64,000 nt of DNA from Levilactobacillus brevis (GTDB lineage Bacteria > Bacillota > Bacilli > Lactobacillales > Lactobacillaceae). This document shows positions 35,966 through 46,227 of the stretch, piece after piece. A program made the translations under genes and the position numbers. The first letter of the stretch is position 1. Each line of letters begins with the position of its first letter. The notes beneath the pieces are model-generated. The model had not been told where the DNA came from. It worked only from the letters and a program-made list of their open reading frames with translations, and searched no databases. The stretch lies in assembly GCA_021383565.1 (NCBI GenBank), contig CP079699.1:806001-870000 (forward strand), written 5' to 3'.

Positions 35966-38587
35966 TTAATCCTCCGGCGTCTGAACCGTCTTCACCTGTA
36001 GCGCGTGTGTGAAGATTAACTGGTCATCGGCCACGTCGATCGTGATCAGACTGTTAACGGGGATGTCACCGGCAATCAGTTGCCGCGCCAGAGGCGTTTC
36101 CACGTGGGTCGTAATGAATCGTTGCAGCGGTCGCGCACCATAAGCCGGCAGGTACCCCTTCTGAGCAATCCAAGCTTGAGCGGCCGGTGTAATCGTCAGG
36201 TCAAGCTGTTGCTCGTGGAGGCGTTTGGCCAGATGCCCCACCAGTTTCACCACAATCTGCTGAACGTCGGCTAACGTCAGGGGCGTAAACATGATGGTCT
36301 CGTCGATCCGGTTCAAGAATTCCGGCCGGAAGTGGGCTTGCAGGAGCTTTGCCACCTGTTCTTGCGCGCTCGGCGCGATGTGACCCTGATCGTCCGTCCC
36401 CTGTAAGAGCAGTTCCGAGCCCAAGTTAGACGTCATGATGAGGATCGTATTCTTGAAGTCCACGGTCCGTCCCTGACTATCCGTCAGCCGGCCATCGTCT
36501 AAGACCTGCAAGAGGAGGTTAAAGACGTCCGGATGAGCCTTCTCCACTTCATCGAAGAGCACGATGGTGTACGGATTACGCCGTACGGCTTCGGTCAGCT
36601 GACCGCCTTCCTCGTAGCCCACGTAGCCGGGTGCCGCCCCGACTAACCGCGAAACGGATTCCTTTTCCATGTACTCACTCATATCGATCCGTACCATGTG
36701 GTCCTCGCTATCAAACAGATTCTCGGCCAAAGCCTTAGCCAACTCGGTCTTCCCGACCCCGGTCGGCCCCAGAAACAGGAAGGACCCCAATGGCTTCGTC
36801 GGATCTTGCAGGCCCGCTCTGGACCGGAGGACGGCATCGGCCACGGCTGAAACGGCCTGGTCTTGGCCAACCACGCGATCGTGCAGACGATCCGCCAGCT
36901 TCAGTAGCTTTTCGCGTTCGCCCTGAACCAACTTGGTCACCGGAATCCCGGTCATGCGGCTCACAACGTTGGCAATTTCATTTTCCGTAACGGATTCGGA
37001 GACCAACCAGTCCTGTTGCTGATCTTGCTTTTCCAAATCAGCGAGTTCCCGTTCCAACCGGGGGATGGTCCCATGCTGAAGCTCGGCGGCCTTGTTCAGA
37101 TCGTACTGGGATTCGGCATTCTCCAGGTCGCGCTTGGCCCGATCCAACTCGGTCTTCTTGGCCCCGACACTCTTGATAGCCGTCTTTTCTTGGTTCCACC
37201 GGGCACTCAGCTTATCGACCTTTTCCTTGGTATTGGCGAGTTCCTTGGTCAGTTCCTTGAGGCGGGCCTGCGAAGCCTCGTCCGTTTCCTGCTTCAAAGC
37301 TGTCTGTTCCACCTGCATCCGCATCATTTGTCGCCGGGCCTGATCCAGTTCGGTCGGCGCGGAGTTCATTTCCACCCGAATCGACGCCGAGGCCTCATCG
37401 ACGAGATCAATGGCCTTATCTGGTAGGAAACGGTCGGTCAAATAACGGTCGGACAGTTTGGCCGCCGCAATCAGAGCGTTGTCGTGAATCTTAACGCCGT
37501 GGTGGATTTCAAAGCGTTCGCGTAAGCCCCGTAGAATCGTCACGGTGTCCTCGACGCTCGGCTCATTGACGACCACCCGTTGGAAGCGCCGGGCTAGGGC
37601 CTTGTCCTGTTCCAAATACTTGCGGTACTCGTCCAATGTGGTGGCCCCAATCAAGTGGAGTTCGCCTCTGGCCAACATTGGTTTCAGGAGATTCCCGGCG
37701 TCCATGCTACCTTCACTCTTGCCGGCACCGACAATGTTGTGAATTTCATCAATGAACATGATAATCTGCCCATTACTCTTGGTGACTTCCTTCAGGACGG
37801 CCTTGAGTCGTTCCTCGAATTCCCCGCGGTACTTGGCCCCGGCGATGAGTGACCCCATGTCTAAGGAGAAGATGGTCTTATTCTTTAAATTATCGGGAAC
37901 ATCCCCGCGGACGATACGTTGGGCCAGGCCTTCCACAATGGCGGTCTTCCCAACCCCAGCTTCCCCGATCAGCACGGGGTTGTTCTTGGTCTTTCGCGAG
38001 AGAATCCGAATAACGGAGAGAATCTCCTCGTCCCGACCAATGATCGGATCAATCTTGCCACTGCGCATGGCCTTTACCAGGTCGATGCCGTACTTTTCGA
38101 GGGCCTTGTACTGGTCCTCCTGATTCTTTGACGTGACCCGTTCGCCACTGCGCAACTTTTCGACGGCATTACGCACCATCTGTTCCGTGATGCCCTGCTG
38201 CTTCAAGTAGTCCGTGAGGCTTTCCCCCGACAGCTGCATCAGCGCAATCATCACCGTGTCGATGGCTAAGAAGTCATCGTGGTACTTATCCTTGATGGCG
38301 TCGGCCTTCTGGAGCAGATCCGTCAGGTTGCGGGAAAATTCTTGCCCATACTGTACACCGCTACCGGAGACCGTACTGATACTGTCCAATTCCCGGTCGA
38401 GTTCCCCGTCCATGGCCGTGATGTCCACGCCGGCATCGGCCAGAATCTCACGCCCCAGTTCACCCGGTTGAATCAGGTATTTAAAGAGGTGGGCGACCGT
38501 CACGGCCTGATGTTTGCGGGTCATGGCAATCCGTTGCGCCTCGCCTAACGCTGCCGTTAGGGCTTCCGTCATATTTTCTGGATTCAT
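35966..38587 (-). CDS. clpB: ATP-dependent disaggregase ClpB
   Basis: Hexameric AAA+ chaperone that works with DnaK to solubilise aggregates. 873 residues: N domain (1-145), AAA1 with '[17 protein letters not shown]', long coiled M domain (about 410-530), AAA2 with '[20 protein letters not shown]', and a C-terminal D2 small domain. A CtsR-like box and promoter lie upstream (38718-38767), with a terminator-like hairpin in the leader. Confidence 0.97.
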   Translation of the reverse strand: MNPENMTEALTAALGEAQRIAMTRKHQAVTVAHLFKYLIQPGELGREILADAGVDITAMDGELDRELDSISTVSGSGVQYGQEFSRNLTDLLQKADAIKDKYHDDFLAIDTVMIALMQLSGESLTDYLKQQGITEQMVRNAVEKLRSGERVTSKNQEDQYKALEKYGIDLVKAMRSGKIDPIIGRDEEILSVIRILSRKTKNNPVLIGEAGVGKTAIVEGLAQRIVRGDVPDNLKNKTIFSLDMGSLIAGAKYRGEFEERLKAVLKEVTKSNGQIIMFIDEIHNIVGAGKSEGSMDAGNLLKPMLARGELHLIGATTLDEYRKYLEQDKALARRFQRVVVNEPSVEDTVTILRGLRERFEIHHGVKIHDNALIAAAKLSDRYLTDRFLPDKAIDLVDEASASIRVEMNSAPTELDQARRQMMRMQVEQTALKQETDEASQARLKELTKELANTKEKVDKLSARWNQEKTAIKSVGAKKTELDRAKRDLENAESQYDLNKAAELQHGTIPRLERELADLEKQDQQQDWLVSESVTENEIANVVSRMTGIPVTKLVQGEREKLLKLADRLHDRVVGQDQAVSAVADAVLRSRAGLQDPTKPLGSFLFLGPTGVGKTELAKALAENLFDSEDHMVRIDMSEYMEKESVSRLVGAAPGYVGYEEGGQLTEAVRRNPYTIVLFDEVEKAHPDVFNLLLQVLDDGRLTDSQGRTVDFKNTILIMTSNLGSELLLQGTDDQGHIAPSAQEQVAKLLQAHFRPEFLNRIDETIMFTPLTLADVQQIVVKLVGHLAKRLHEQQLDLTITPAAQAWIAQKGYLPAYGARPLQRFITTHVETPLARQLIAGDIPVNSLITIDVADDQLIFTHALQVKTVQTPED

Positions 38588-38674
38588 CGTGAGTCCTCCT
38601 TGATTAATTATTTATTTGTTAGCATGCTTTCTTCATCACAACAGCGACCCCGTGTCATCCAAAATTCAAGGGTC

Positions 38675-38704
38675 AAAAAAGAGGCAACCCTTAGGTTAAC
38701 CTCC
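38675..38704 (-). terminator. terminator between pepT and clpB, lying in the clpB leader
   Basis: A stem GAGG and AACC paired with GGTT and CCTC (38681-38704) followed on the minus strand by six T. It would end pepT transcripts, but it lies downstream of the best clpB promoter, so it may also attenuate clpB. Confidence 0.75.
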
Positions 38705-38717
38705 ATTTTTCATTCAT

Positions 38718-38745
38718 ATTCTAACTGATTTTAGCCAAAATTCAA
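38718..38745 (-). promoter_or_regulatory. promoter of clpB
   Basis: On the minus strand TTGAAT (38740-38745), 16-bp spacer, TAGAAT (38718-38723). The leader would be about 125 nt. Confidence 0.65.
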
Positions 38746-38750
38746 AATAA

Positions 38751-38767
38751 TTTGACCAATTTTGACT
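38751..38767. promoter_or_regulatory. CtsR-like operator of clpB
   Basis: On the minus strand AGTCAAA-ATT-GGTCAAA, matching the tandem heptad consensus of CtsR except at the middle spacer base. It abuts the -35 and starts 16 bp or less after the pepT stop. Confidence 0.75.
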
Positions 38768-38774
38768 AATTAAT

Positions 38775-40016
38775 TTAAGCCTGTTGTTCGGCGAGTTCCG
38801 CAATCTTAATCACAACGTCGGTTGCCTGTTCCATGGTTTGTTCGGAAACGTATTCGAACCGACCGTGCATGTTTTCCCCACCGGCAAACAAGTTCGGCGT
38901 TGGCAGGCCGAGGTAGGAAATCTTGGAACCGTCAGTCCCCCCACGAACTGGGAAGATCAGGGGCTTGATGTTCAAGTCTTCGAGGGCTTCCTTGGCCAAG
39001 TCGACGACCGTCATGTCCTTTTCGATGACTTCACGCATGTTGTAGTACTGGTCCTTGATGGTGACCTTGACGCGATCGCTACCGTAGTCCTTGTTCAATT
39101 GATCGGCCACGCCTTGGAAGAGCTTCTTGCGGTCTTCAAAGATTTGGCGGTCGTGATCCCGGATGATGTAGCTCAGATGAGCGCTGTCCACGGTCCCGTT
39201 CATGCTGTACAGGTGGAAGAAGCCTTCGCGCCCTTCGGTATGTTCTGGGCGATCATGCGCTGGCAAAGCCGCGTGGAAGTCCATGGCCACTTGCGAGGCA
39301 TTGACCATGACATCCTTGGCTTCAGCCGGGTGCACGTTGGTCCCGGTGATTTCGACCTGTGCGTCGGCGGCGTTAAAGGTTTCGTATTCCAATTGACCCA
39401 GTGGACCCCCATCGACCGTGTAGGCGATATCGGCGCCGAAGTCCTTGACGTCGAAATGGTCAGCGCCGGTCCCGATTTCTTCATCGGGTCCCAAGCCAAT
39501 TTCAATTTCACCGTGCTTGATTTCGGGATGCGCCAGCAAGTATTCGGCAGCGGCCATGATTTCGGCCACCCCAGACTTGTCGTCGGCCCCCAACAAGGTA
39601 CGCCCATCCGTGGTAATTAGGGTGTGGCCCTTGTAGTTCTTCAGGTTCGGGAAGACGGCTGGATCCAGCGTATACTTGCCGGCGTCGTCGAGCTTGATGA
39701 CGGACTTGCCATCGTAGTTTTCCACGAACTGTGGGTTGATGTTTTCACTGTTAAAGTCGGCCGTATCAAAGTGAGAGATGAACCCAATCTTCTTGACCTT
39801 TTTATCGGTGTTGGCTGGTAAGGTGGCGTAGACGTAGGCACATTGTGAATTAATATGTACGTTGGTCAAGCCGATTTCCTTCAAATCTTGCACCAAGCCT
39901 TCGGCGAACTTGGTCAGCTCAGGGGTGGACGGAATCGTCCCAGAGTTAGGGTTAGAACGCGTATTGATCTTGACGTACTTCAAGAACCGGGGAATCAGGT
40001 TTTCATACTTTGCCAA
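38775..40016 (-). CDS. pepT: peptidase T (tripeptidase)
   Basis: Zinc M20 aminotripeptidase in the cytoplasm, used in peptide nutrition. 413 residues: '[11 protein letters not shown]' (metal His/Asp), '[21 protein letters not shown]', '[17 protein letters not shown]' (catalytic Glu pair), '[36 protein letters not shown]'. The start is TTG at 40016 after GAGGAG; no ATG fits better. Confidence 0.96.
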   Translation of the reverse strand: MAKYENLIPRFLKYVKINTRSNPNSGTIPSTPELTKFAEGLVQDLKEIGLTNVHINSQCAYVYATLPANTDKKVKKIGFISHFDTADFNSENINPQFVENYDGKSVIKLDDAGKYTLDPAVFPNLKNYKGHTLITTDGRTLLGADDKSGVAEIMAAAEYLLAHPEIKHGEIEIGLGPDEEIGTGADHFDVKDFGADIAYTVDGGPLGQLEYETFNAADAQVEITGTNVHPAEAKDVMVNASQVAMDFHAALPAHDRPEHTEGREGFFHLYSMNGTVDSAHLSYIIRDHDRQIFEDRKKLFQGVADQLNKDYGSDRVKVTIKDQYYNMREVIEKDMTVVDLAKEALEDLNIKPLIFPVRGGTDGSKISYLGLPTPNLFAGGENMHGRFEYVSEQTMEQATDVVIKIAELAEQQA

Positions 40017-40072
40017 AATAAATCACTCCTCAATTGAATTAACTTACATTTTCAGTGTACCCGTTTTCACGG

Positions 40073-40879
40073 CTAAATAAAAGTGAACGGGTCGGTATTT
40101 AATTGCGAGGCTACCACGGTGATGGGCCAGTTGTTTTCGGTCGCCCACTGGGTAAAGAGCGCTTGCAGATGCGGCTTACAAATGCTTTCGATGTGGTGAC
40201 CGGGATCGACCACGTTCAAGCCCGCCGCAATCATGTCGTGGCCGGGATGATAGGAAATATCCCCGGTCACGTAGACGTCGGCGCCCTTTGCTAACGCCGT
40301 CTGGTAGAACGGCCCTCCGCTACCACCGAGAACGGCTACTCGCCGCACCGGCGCATCCGGCGTGTGACTAATGAGACGTAGACCAGAGACGTTGAAGATG
40401 CGCTTGCAGTCCTCGGCAAATTGGCGCACCGTGGTCGGCTGAGCCAACGTCCCAATCCGCCCCATCGTGATCTCAGGTGTGGCCGTGACCCCATTGCTGG
40501 GTACCAGGCCCGCGACATCGTGAAGGCCGAGTGCCGCCGCCAACCAATCATTCATGCCATTGGGGGCACTGTCCAGATTGGTATGGGCGCCGTAGACCGT
40601 GATGTGATGCTGGAGTAAGGTCGCGTACATCTTATTCTGCGGTACAGCCAGGTCCAGGTTCTTAGCGGGATGAAACATCATGGGATGGTGGGCAAAGATA
40701 AAGTCGGCCCCGATCGCAATGGCCTCGTCCACAACTTCGGGCCGGACATCTAGGGTCACCATGACCTTGTGCACCTCGGCATCCAGATCGCCCAACTGCA
40801 GGCCCACCGGATCGCCGGGTTCCGCCCACGTCTTCGGAGCAAACTGTTCAAATCGATCGACTAACTCACGCACCAACAC
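40073..40879 (-). CDS. Nif3-like dinuclear metal center protein (YqfO family)
   Basis: 268 residues from a GTG at 40879 with GAGGAGG upstream. The metal-binding signature 'FIFAHHPMMFHPAKNLDL' and 'YGAHTNLDSAPNGMNDWLA' are present; the C-terminus has 'DVYVTGDISYHPGHDMIAAGLNVVDPGHHIES'. The family is also called GTP cyclohydrolase I type 2, but its activity is not settled. It overlaps trmK by 14 bp, the conserved trmK-yqfO pair. Confidence 0.92.
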   Translation of the reverse strand: MLVRELVDRFEQFAPKTWAEPGDPVGLQLGDLDAEVHKVMVTLDVRPEVVDEAIAIGADFIFAHHPMMFHPAKNLDLAVPQNKMYATLLQHHITVYGAHTNLDSAPNGMNDWLAAALGLHDVAGLVPSNGVTATPEITMGRIGTLAQPTTVRQFAEDCKRIFNVSGLRLISHTPDAPVRRVAVLGGSGGPFYQTALAKGADVYVTGDISYHPGHDMIAAGLNVVDPGHHIESICKPHLQALFTQWATENNWPITVVASQLNTDPFTFI

Positions 40880-41573
40880 GTTGCAAGACCTCCTCAATCT
40901 CTTTGATTTCCGTTTCTAACGCCGCGACTTTCTCCGCCGGTACGGCCTTAGCCGACTTCACCTGTGCCAAGACCTGCTGGGTGCGGGCCAATTCACGCTG
41001 CCATTTGGCGATAAAGATGGCGTTGTGTTCGGCCAACAGATACGGGCCAAAACGAAGTTGTTCCGCCGTATATTGTTCGGGTTGGGCGGCTTTATCGGCC
41101 ACCAGAATCTCGTAGTCGTGGCCGTCCTCCGTCACAATCTGTTCGGTCACCAGCTGGAAGCCGTGAGTCATCAAGAATTGACGCACGTTGCGTTCCCCCA
41201 CGTTAGGTTGAAGGACCAACCGTTTGACGCCCGCTAACCGCCGGAAGTCCTGCGTCAGGATCTGGGCAATCAGTGTGCCCCCCATCCCGGCGATTACCAC
41301 CGTGTCAATGTGGTCGCTGGCCTTGATCGCCTGTAGGCCATTGGCCAGGCGCGCCGTAATCCGGTCGCTGAGGCCCTCTCTTTCAATTTCATGTTGCGCA
41401 TTTTCAAATGGGCCCTTGACGACCTCGCCGGCCACGCCGCCGACAATCTTGCCGCGCTTTGCCAGGTTGACCGGCAAATACGCGTGATCGGTGCCAATGT
41501 CCGCCAAACGGCTACCCGCGGGGACGTATTCGGCAACGGTGGCTAACCGAACCGATAAATGGTCTGCATCCAT
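40866..41573 (-). CDS. trmK: tRNA (adenine(22)-N(1))-methyltransferase TrmK
   Basis: SAM-dependent methylation of A22 in tRNA. 235 residues: SAM motif 'RLADIGTDHAYLPVNLAKRG', catalytic-region 'TVVIAGMGGTLIAQIL', and 'LVLQPNVGERNVRQFLMTHGF'. The C-terminal third is a coiled helix. A weak TATACT -10 is 30-40 bp upstream. In relatives it follows rpoD directly; here an MMPL/Rrf2 pair lies between. Confidence 0.93.
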   Translation of the reverse strand: MDADHLSVRLATVAEYVPAGSRLADIGTDHAYLPVNLAKRGKIVGGVAGEVVKGPFENAQHEIEREGLSDRITARLANGLQAIKASDHIDTVVIAGMGGTLIAQILTQDFRRLAGVKRLVLQPNVGERNVRQFLMTHGFQLVTEQIVTEDGHDYEILVADKAAQPEQYTAEQLRFGPYLLAEHNAIFIAKWQRELARTQQVLAQVKSAKAVPAEKVAALETEIKEIEEVLQRVGA

Positions 41574-41879
41574 TCACACATCTTCCTTTCCAATTTTTTC
41601 ATTAGTCTAAGTATAAGCTAGTCCGCGCTGCTTGAATAGCGGGAAATGATCCGCGACTCAAAATTAGTGGCTTTCGGCAATGTGGTGACCGTCTTACCGG
41701 TGACCAGTGGCATCAGTCTCACCTCAAAATCTTTCACTCGTCATCCCAGATAGTTTCAGCGTGCTGGCACCGTCGACCAGGACTAGAATCGTATTTTCAA
41801 ATTCACAAACTCAAAATAATTCCCCAAATCGTGCAACAAAATTGCCAAAATTTACATTAGTAATAAATAGAGGGTACCG

Positions 41880-41915
41880 AAAAAGTCCGCTCCACCAGCA
41901 GGCAGAACGGACTTT
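41880..41915 (-). terminator. terminator of the MMPL gene
   Basis: An 8-bp stem AAAGTCCG/CGGACTTT (41882-41889, 41908-41915) then five T on the minus strand. The 41574-41879 gap contains only a possible trmK promoter. Confidence 0.8.
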
Positions 41916-41940
41916 CTCTTCATATCAGAACTAATGTTGA

Positions 41941-44900
41941 TTAACGGTTACGACGCGTCGACTTTTCTTCGCGTTCTTCGTCCGCTTCGTTCTGGGCCCG
42001 TGCCATCTTAGAGTATGGATACGGGTAGGTAATCTTCATGACGGCTGGCATCACGATTGGTAGCAGGATGACTAACAGGATAATCCCAATAATCACGGCT
42101 AACGCAATCTGAATCAGCGTCATAACCCCGGAAGGAATCAGTGCGGCGAACGTCCCACTCAGGATAACCCCGGCGGACAATACGACCGTCCCAATAACCG
42201 TAGCGGCGCGCAGCATCTTTTCGCTGGTAGCGCCCGGTTCGTGGAGAAATTCTCGGTACTTCCGCATCAGGAAGATCGAGTAGTCCACCCCTAGCGAAAT
42301 CAGCATGACGAACGTGAAGAACGGCGTGTTCCACGTCAGCATGTCCGTACCCAACAGCGGATCGACCAACCAGTGCACGATGGTCAAGGCGCCGGAGTAA
42401 GCGACGACCAAGATCCCTTCGATCACAATTGGTTGAACCAGCGAGCGGGTCACAATCATCAACGCGATGAAGATCCCGGCTAACATGATGATGACCGTCC
42501 GCGTAAAGTCACTGGAGGCCATATCGTTGATGTCGTTGGTCTGTGACGTGTTGCCGCCAAAGGCCACTTCGGCATTCTTCAGGCTGGTCCCGGCCAGTGC
42601 CCCGTTAACGACCTTTTCCAACTTCGGCAAACGCGCCATCGCGGCCGCCGAGCTGGGATCATCGTTTAAGACGACGGTCAGCTTGGTAATCTTACGATCG
42701 GGTGACATGTAGGTCGTCAGTGCCGGCTTAAACGAACTGCCATGCAACTGTTTGCTTGGAATGTAGAACGTTTCGGAAGCTGCCGACTTTTGCAGGCCCT
42801 TTAGGTAGCTGTTGGCCGTCCCGACCCCGGTAGAGACTTGCGTCAATCCGGTCGTGGCCGACGTTAAGCCCTTGCGCAAGGCCGTTAGCTGCTTACTCAT
42901 TGCGGCCATTTTTTCGGCCATGGTCTGGTTCCCCGCAGCGACTTGGTTCGCACCGGAGACCAGCGTCGGCATCTTACCGTTAATAGTAAACATGGCACCG
43001 GACAGCTGGCTCGTGGCACTCGCCAATTGACTGGATTGGGCACTCGCCGTCTGTAAGGCGGTTGCCGCACCCGGCAAGACCACATTCGACTTCTGGGCCA
43101 AGGTCGCCACGGCACTCTGGAGTTGACTAGTGGACCCTTGGAGTGCTTGGAGTTGACTGGCTACGGTCTGATCGGCCGCACCAATCGCTGAGGCGTCACT
43201 GCCGATTTGTTTCAGCGACGTGCTTAACGTGGATTGCAAGGCACTTTGCGCCGCGCTCTGCTTCTGCAGGATGCCGGCCAAAACCGTCTTCTGAGCGGCC
43301 GACAACGGTACCCCTTGTTGACTAAAGGCTGCGGCCACCGTGCTGGCACTCATGCTTGGCAGGTTCTGGGTGGCACTCTGCACCTTCGCCAGCTGCGAGG
43401 CGATGTCTTGCGTACTGTTCTTGATGGTCGTTAGCGACGCGGTCACGCCGCTAGTGCTAGTAGAACTATTCGACACCTGTGCGTTCAACTGCTGAATGGC
43501 CGCGTTCAGTTGCGGCAGTGCCGTTTCCAATTGGGCTAGCTGGGCCGCTTGTTTACCCCCAGAGGCGGAAGAAACCTGACTGTTCAGCGAGTTCACGCCA
43601 GTAGAGACTTGGGAAATGGCACTCTGCAGCTGTTGCGTCCCGGTGCTGACTTGCTTAGCGCCGGTCGCCAGTTTGTTGGCATCCTTGACGGCCCCACTGA
43701 CGTTTTGCTTGCTCAGGGAGCTGTTAGCCGACTTTAAGCCCTTGTTGACCGTATTAACCCCTTTTTGAGCCTTGGCCAATCCGGTCGTCACGGTGCTCAT
43801 TTGATTCCGGACGTACAGCTTCTTGATGGCCTTCCCACCCGGTTGGGTCACGGAAGCCACCGTCTTAACGCCCTCGGATTGTTGAAGCTGTTTGGTTAAC
43901 CGGTCCACAATCAGTAGCGTCTTTTCATTATCCATCTTGTGTTTACTTTGAATATAAATGGTCGTTGGTTCAGCCGTCCCCTTGGAGAAGTGTTGCTGAA
44001 CGACCTTGAATCCTTGCTTAGCCGGCACATTGTCGCCAATTTCGACTAAGTTATCGTAGTCCAGCGTCCCGTGAGACGTCAGGGCCAGTGGGATAAAGAC
44101 AATCCCGGTCACGATCAGCGTGATGACCGGCCGAATCATGGCGTGCTTGGCCATGCCGTGCCAGAGACGACTATCGCCTTCACCCTGGAACTTTTTGATC
44201 GGCCAGAACATGTAGGGACCACAGATGGCCATGAAGAATGGGTTCAACGTCAGGAGAACGGCCAATAAGACCACGACGCCCACGGCAATGCCGACCGCTG
44301 AACGGTACAGTGAGAAGTTAGCAAAACCCAGCACACTCATCCCAATGAGGACGGATAAGCCGGAATACAGAACCGTTCGGCCACCGACCTTAGTCGCTTC
44401 CTTGGTTGCCGTGTACCTGTCTTTGCCGCTCGCCAGTCGCTCACGGAACTCGTTATACAGGAGGATGTTGTAGTCCGTCCCAATCCCGAAGAGCACGATG
44501 ACGATGAAGACTTCCGTAAAGTTAGAGAACGGGAAGTTGAAGCGGTTGACCAAGTTGGCCACCACGGAAATCGAGGTGATGACGGACACCGCCACCGTCA
44601 GTAATGAGAATAACGGCGTAATCGGTGAACGGAAGACCAACCAGAGCACTAAGAAGATGAAGATAGCGGCAATGATTTCGGTCTTTTGGACCCCGGCCTG
44701 CGTGGCGTCGGAGAAGTCTTGGTTCAAGACATCCGCCCCGGTCACATAAGTCTTGACGCCGCTGGTCTTGGCCAACTTGGTAATCTGATCTCGAATCTTC
44801 GTCACCGAATGGCTAGAAGACTTATGGACGTTTAGCTGAAGTAACTGGGTACTCTTGTCCTTGGAGATCAGTTGGGAAGCGGCCGTAGAACTGTCGCTAG

Positions 44901-45222
44901 CCGCGGTCACCGAGCGAATCTCATACTGGTCTTCGTGATTCTTGATACGGGTAATGGTGCGATCAATCTGGTCATTCTGCGAGCTGGTCAGCTTCGCATT
45001 ACCATTACTAAAGACCACCACAACCGCCGTGGTGCCCCGTTGCGAGCGGCCCCACTTGTCTTGCATGGTCGTTGCTCGGGTACTTTGGTAGCTACTGGGA
45101 ACGGTAATCTGTCCCTTGTCCGCCACCAATTTACTCATGTTGGGAATCGTAACGATAGCCAGGATCACAATCACTAGCCAACCAATCACGTTCCAGATGT
45201 AATGCTTATTCATCCAACGCAC
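41941..45222 (-). CDS. MMPL/RND superfamily exporter
   Basis: A 1093-residue membrane protein with two MMPL transmembrane blocks. First block: one helix near residue 13-28 and a group at about 180-385 ('VLFGIGTDYNILLYNEFRERL'). Second block near the C-terminus, with 'LISLGVDYSIFLMRKYREFL'. The GTDYN and GVDYS motifs hold the proton-relay Asp. Between about residues 480 and 830 lies a long Ser/Gln/Ala/Leu-rich extracellular coiled region of imperfect repeats, like that of YhgE/Pip proteins. It probably exports lipids or drugs; substrate unknown. It follows an rrf2 gene by 82 bp. Confidence 0.9.
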   Translation of the reverse strand: MRWMNKHYIWNVIGWLVIVILAIVTIPNMSKLVADKGQITVPSSYQSTRATTMQDKWGRSQRGTTAVVVVFSNGNAKLTSSQNDQIDRTITRIKNHEDQYEIRSVTAASDSSTAASQLISKDKSTQLLQLNVHKSSSHSVTKIRDQITKLAKTSGVKTYVTGADVLNQDFSDATQAGVQKTEIIAAIFIFLVLWLVFRSPITPLFSLLTVAVSVITSISVVANLVNRFNFPFSNFTEVFIVIVLFGIGTDYNILLYNEFRERLASGKDRYTATKEATKVGGRTVLYSGLSVLIGMSVLGFANFSLYRSAVGIAVGVVVLLAVLLTLNPFFMAICGPYMFWPIKKFQGEGDSRLWHGMAKHAMIRPVITLIVTGIVFIPLALTSHGTLDYDNLVEIGDNVPAKQGFKVVQQHFSKGTAEPTTIYIQSKHKMDNEKTLLIVDRLTKQLQQSEGVKTVASVTQPGGKAIKKLYVRNQMSTVTTGLAKAQKGVNTVNKGLKSANSSLSKQNVSGAVKDANKLATGAKQVSTGTQQLQSAISQVSTGVNSLNSQVSSASGGKQAAQLAQLETALPQLNAAIQQLNAQVSNSSTSTSGVTASLTTIKNSTQDIASQLAKVQSATQNLPSMSASTVAAAFSQQGVPLSAAQKTVLAGILQKQSAAQSALQSTLSTSLKQIGSDASAIGAADQTVASQLQALQGSTSQLQSAVATLAQKSNVVLPGAATALQTASAQSSQLASATSQLSGAMFTINGKMPTLVSGANQVAAGNQTMAEKMAAMSKQLTALRKGLTSATTGLTQVSTGVGTANSYLKGLQKSAASETFYIPSKQLHGSSFKPALTTYMSPDRKITKLTVVLNDDPSSAAAMARLPKLEKVVNGALAGTSLKNAEVAFGGNTSQTNDINDMASSDFTRTVIIMLAGIFIALMIVTRSLVQPIVIEGILVVAYSGALTIVHWLVDPLLGTDMLTWNTPFFTFVMLISLGVDYSIFLMRKYREFLHEPGATSEKMLRAATVIGTVVLSAGVILSGTFAALIPSGVMTLIQIALAVIIGIILLVILLPIVMPAVMKITYPYPYSKMARAQNEADEEREEKSTRRNR

Positions 45223-45304
45223 AGTGAAACCTCCTTGACAATTTTGTTTTTTTTCGAATGGACCATTCAGACTTGCACTGGCCGCATCCGCTCTATTCTG
45301 TTGG

Positions 45305-45811
45305 TTAACGCGTCAACCACTTGGTCCAATCCAGTTGGAGGCATTGGTCTCCCGTGGTCGGCAACACGTCGCCAATCGATAATGTTGCCAGTTCCTGTCG
45401 GAATCGATCTTCGGCCTGAGCGAAGACGCTCAAGACGTTAGCGACCGGTCGCGTATCTTTGAAATCTTTCAAGTGGTACGTTTCCATGAAAGCATCCTTG
45501 TGTTCCAGGCCAAAAACCTTGGAAACCACCCCTGTGCTGTGCACAAAGGCCGTGGTGCCCTCGATGGCGTTGAAAACATCCAATAGGGTGATTTTCACGG
45601 GATCCTTAGTCAACACGATGCCACCATCGCGCCCGGAGACGGTCTTCACGATCCCGCCAGCGGCTAATTTTTGAACAATTTTCTTTAAATAACTCGTCGA
45701 AATATCCAAACGCTCTGCCACTAATCGACTATGTAGCGGAACTTTTCGGTCCTGAATGCCGAGCAAAGCCACGATGCACAGGGCCTGTTCTAAACTGGGT
45801 TTTGCCCTCAC
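45305..45811 (-). CDS. Rrf2 family transcriptional regulator
   Basis: 168 residues with an N-terminal winged helix ('LVAERLDISTSYLKKIVQKLAAGGIVKTVSGRDGGIVLTKDP', the usual Rrf2 recognition and wing). It lacks the three-Cys cluster of IscR/NsrR proteins, so it is unlikely to bind Fe-S. GTG start at 45811 after AAAGGAG. It probably controls itself and the MMPL gene downstream. Possible operator GATA-TAATG-TATC overlaps the -10. Confidence 0.88.
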   Translation of the reverse strand: MRAKPSLEQALCIVALLGIQDRKVPLHSRLVAERLDISTSYLKKIVQKLAAGGIVKTVSGRDGGIVLTKDPVKITLLDVFNAIEGTTAFVHSTGVVSKVFGLEHKDAFMETYHLKDFKDTRPVANVLSVFAQAEDRFRQELATLSIGDVLPTTGDQCLQLDWTKWLTR

Positions 45812-45857
45812 GATAGGTCTCCTTTCCCTTGCCTCTCTTAATTTTTAAACGAGATAC

Positions 45858-45885
45858 ATTATATCCCCTTTAGAGATTTTTTCAA
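45858..45885 (-). promoter_or_regulatory. promoter of rrf2-mmpL
   Basis: On the minus strand TTGAAA (45880-45885), 16-bp spacer, TATAAT (45858-45863). The -10 is inside a GATA/TATC inverted repeat. Confidence 0.75.
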
Positions 45886-45929
45886 GACTTTTGACGCAAT
45901 AAATCAACCCATTGGCAATATATTTTTAG

Positions 45930-45943
45930 TGTAAACGGTTTCA
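45930..45943. promoter_or_regulatory. cre site (CcpA) upstream of rrf2-mmpL
   Basis: TGTAAACGGTTTCA matches TGWAANCGNTNWCA at all 14 positions. It is 45 bp upstream of the rrf2 -35. Neighbouring sequence (45944-46157) is AT-rich and shows no gene. Confidence 0.7.
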
Positions 45944-46158
45944 AATTACCGTTATCACTATACTATAAATGACGAATGACAAAAACTATATTGACTCGGC
46001 CATTTCAACTTTCGCTCCCCCCAACATCCTACTAAGGCCACTTGGCACCAACTCGCCGGGCATGGATTTAATTTCTCAGGTTTTGCGGCTATATTTTCAA
46101 TTACTTTCATAAAGTTATGTCAAAATGTAAATCAATAATTTATAAACGACCAACCCAC

Positions 46159-46209
46159 AAAAAAAGGTCCTCAGCCACTGCCATTACCTGACAGTGGTCG
46201 AGGACCTTT
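46159..46209 (-). terminator. terminator of rpoD
   Basis: A long stem: 46163-46172 with 46200-46209, extended by CCACTG/CAGTGG; seven T on the minus strand. Confidence 0.95.
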
Positions 46210-46227
46210 CCATAAAGTGTTCTTTAA

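Noticed and set aside
36000-38500. Numerous open frames opposite clpB and dnaE
   Set aside because: They are antisense shadows of long genes with high GC third positions and no ribosome sites.
38671-38680. GGTCAAA near the clpB leader terminator as a second CtsR site
   Set aside because: Only one heptad is present and it is explained by the terminator T-run.
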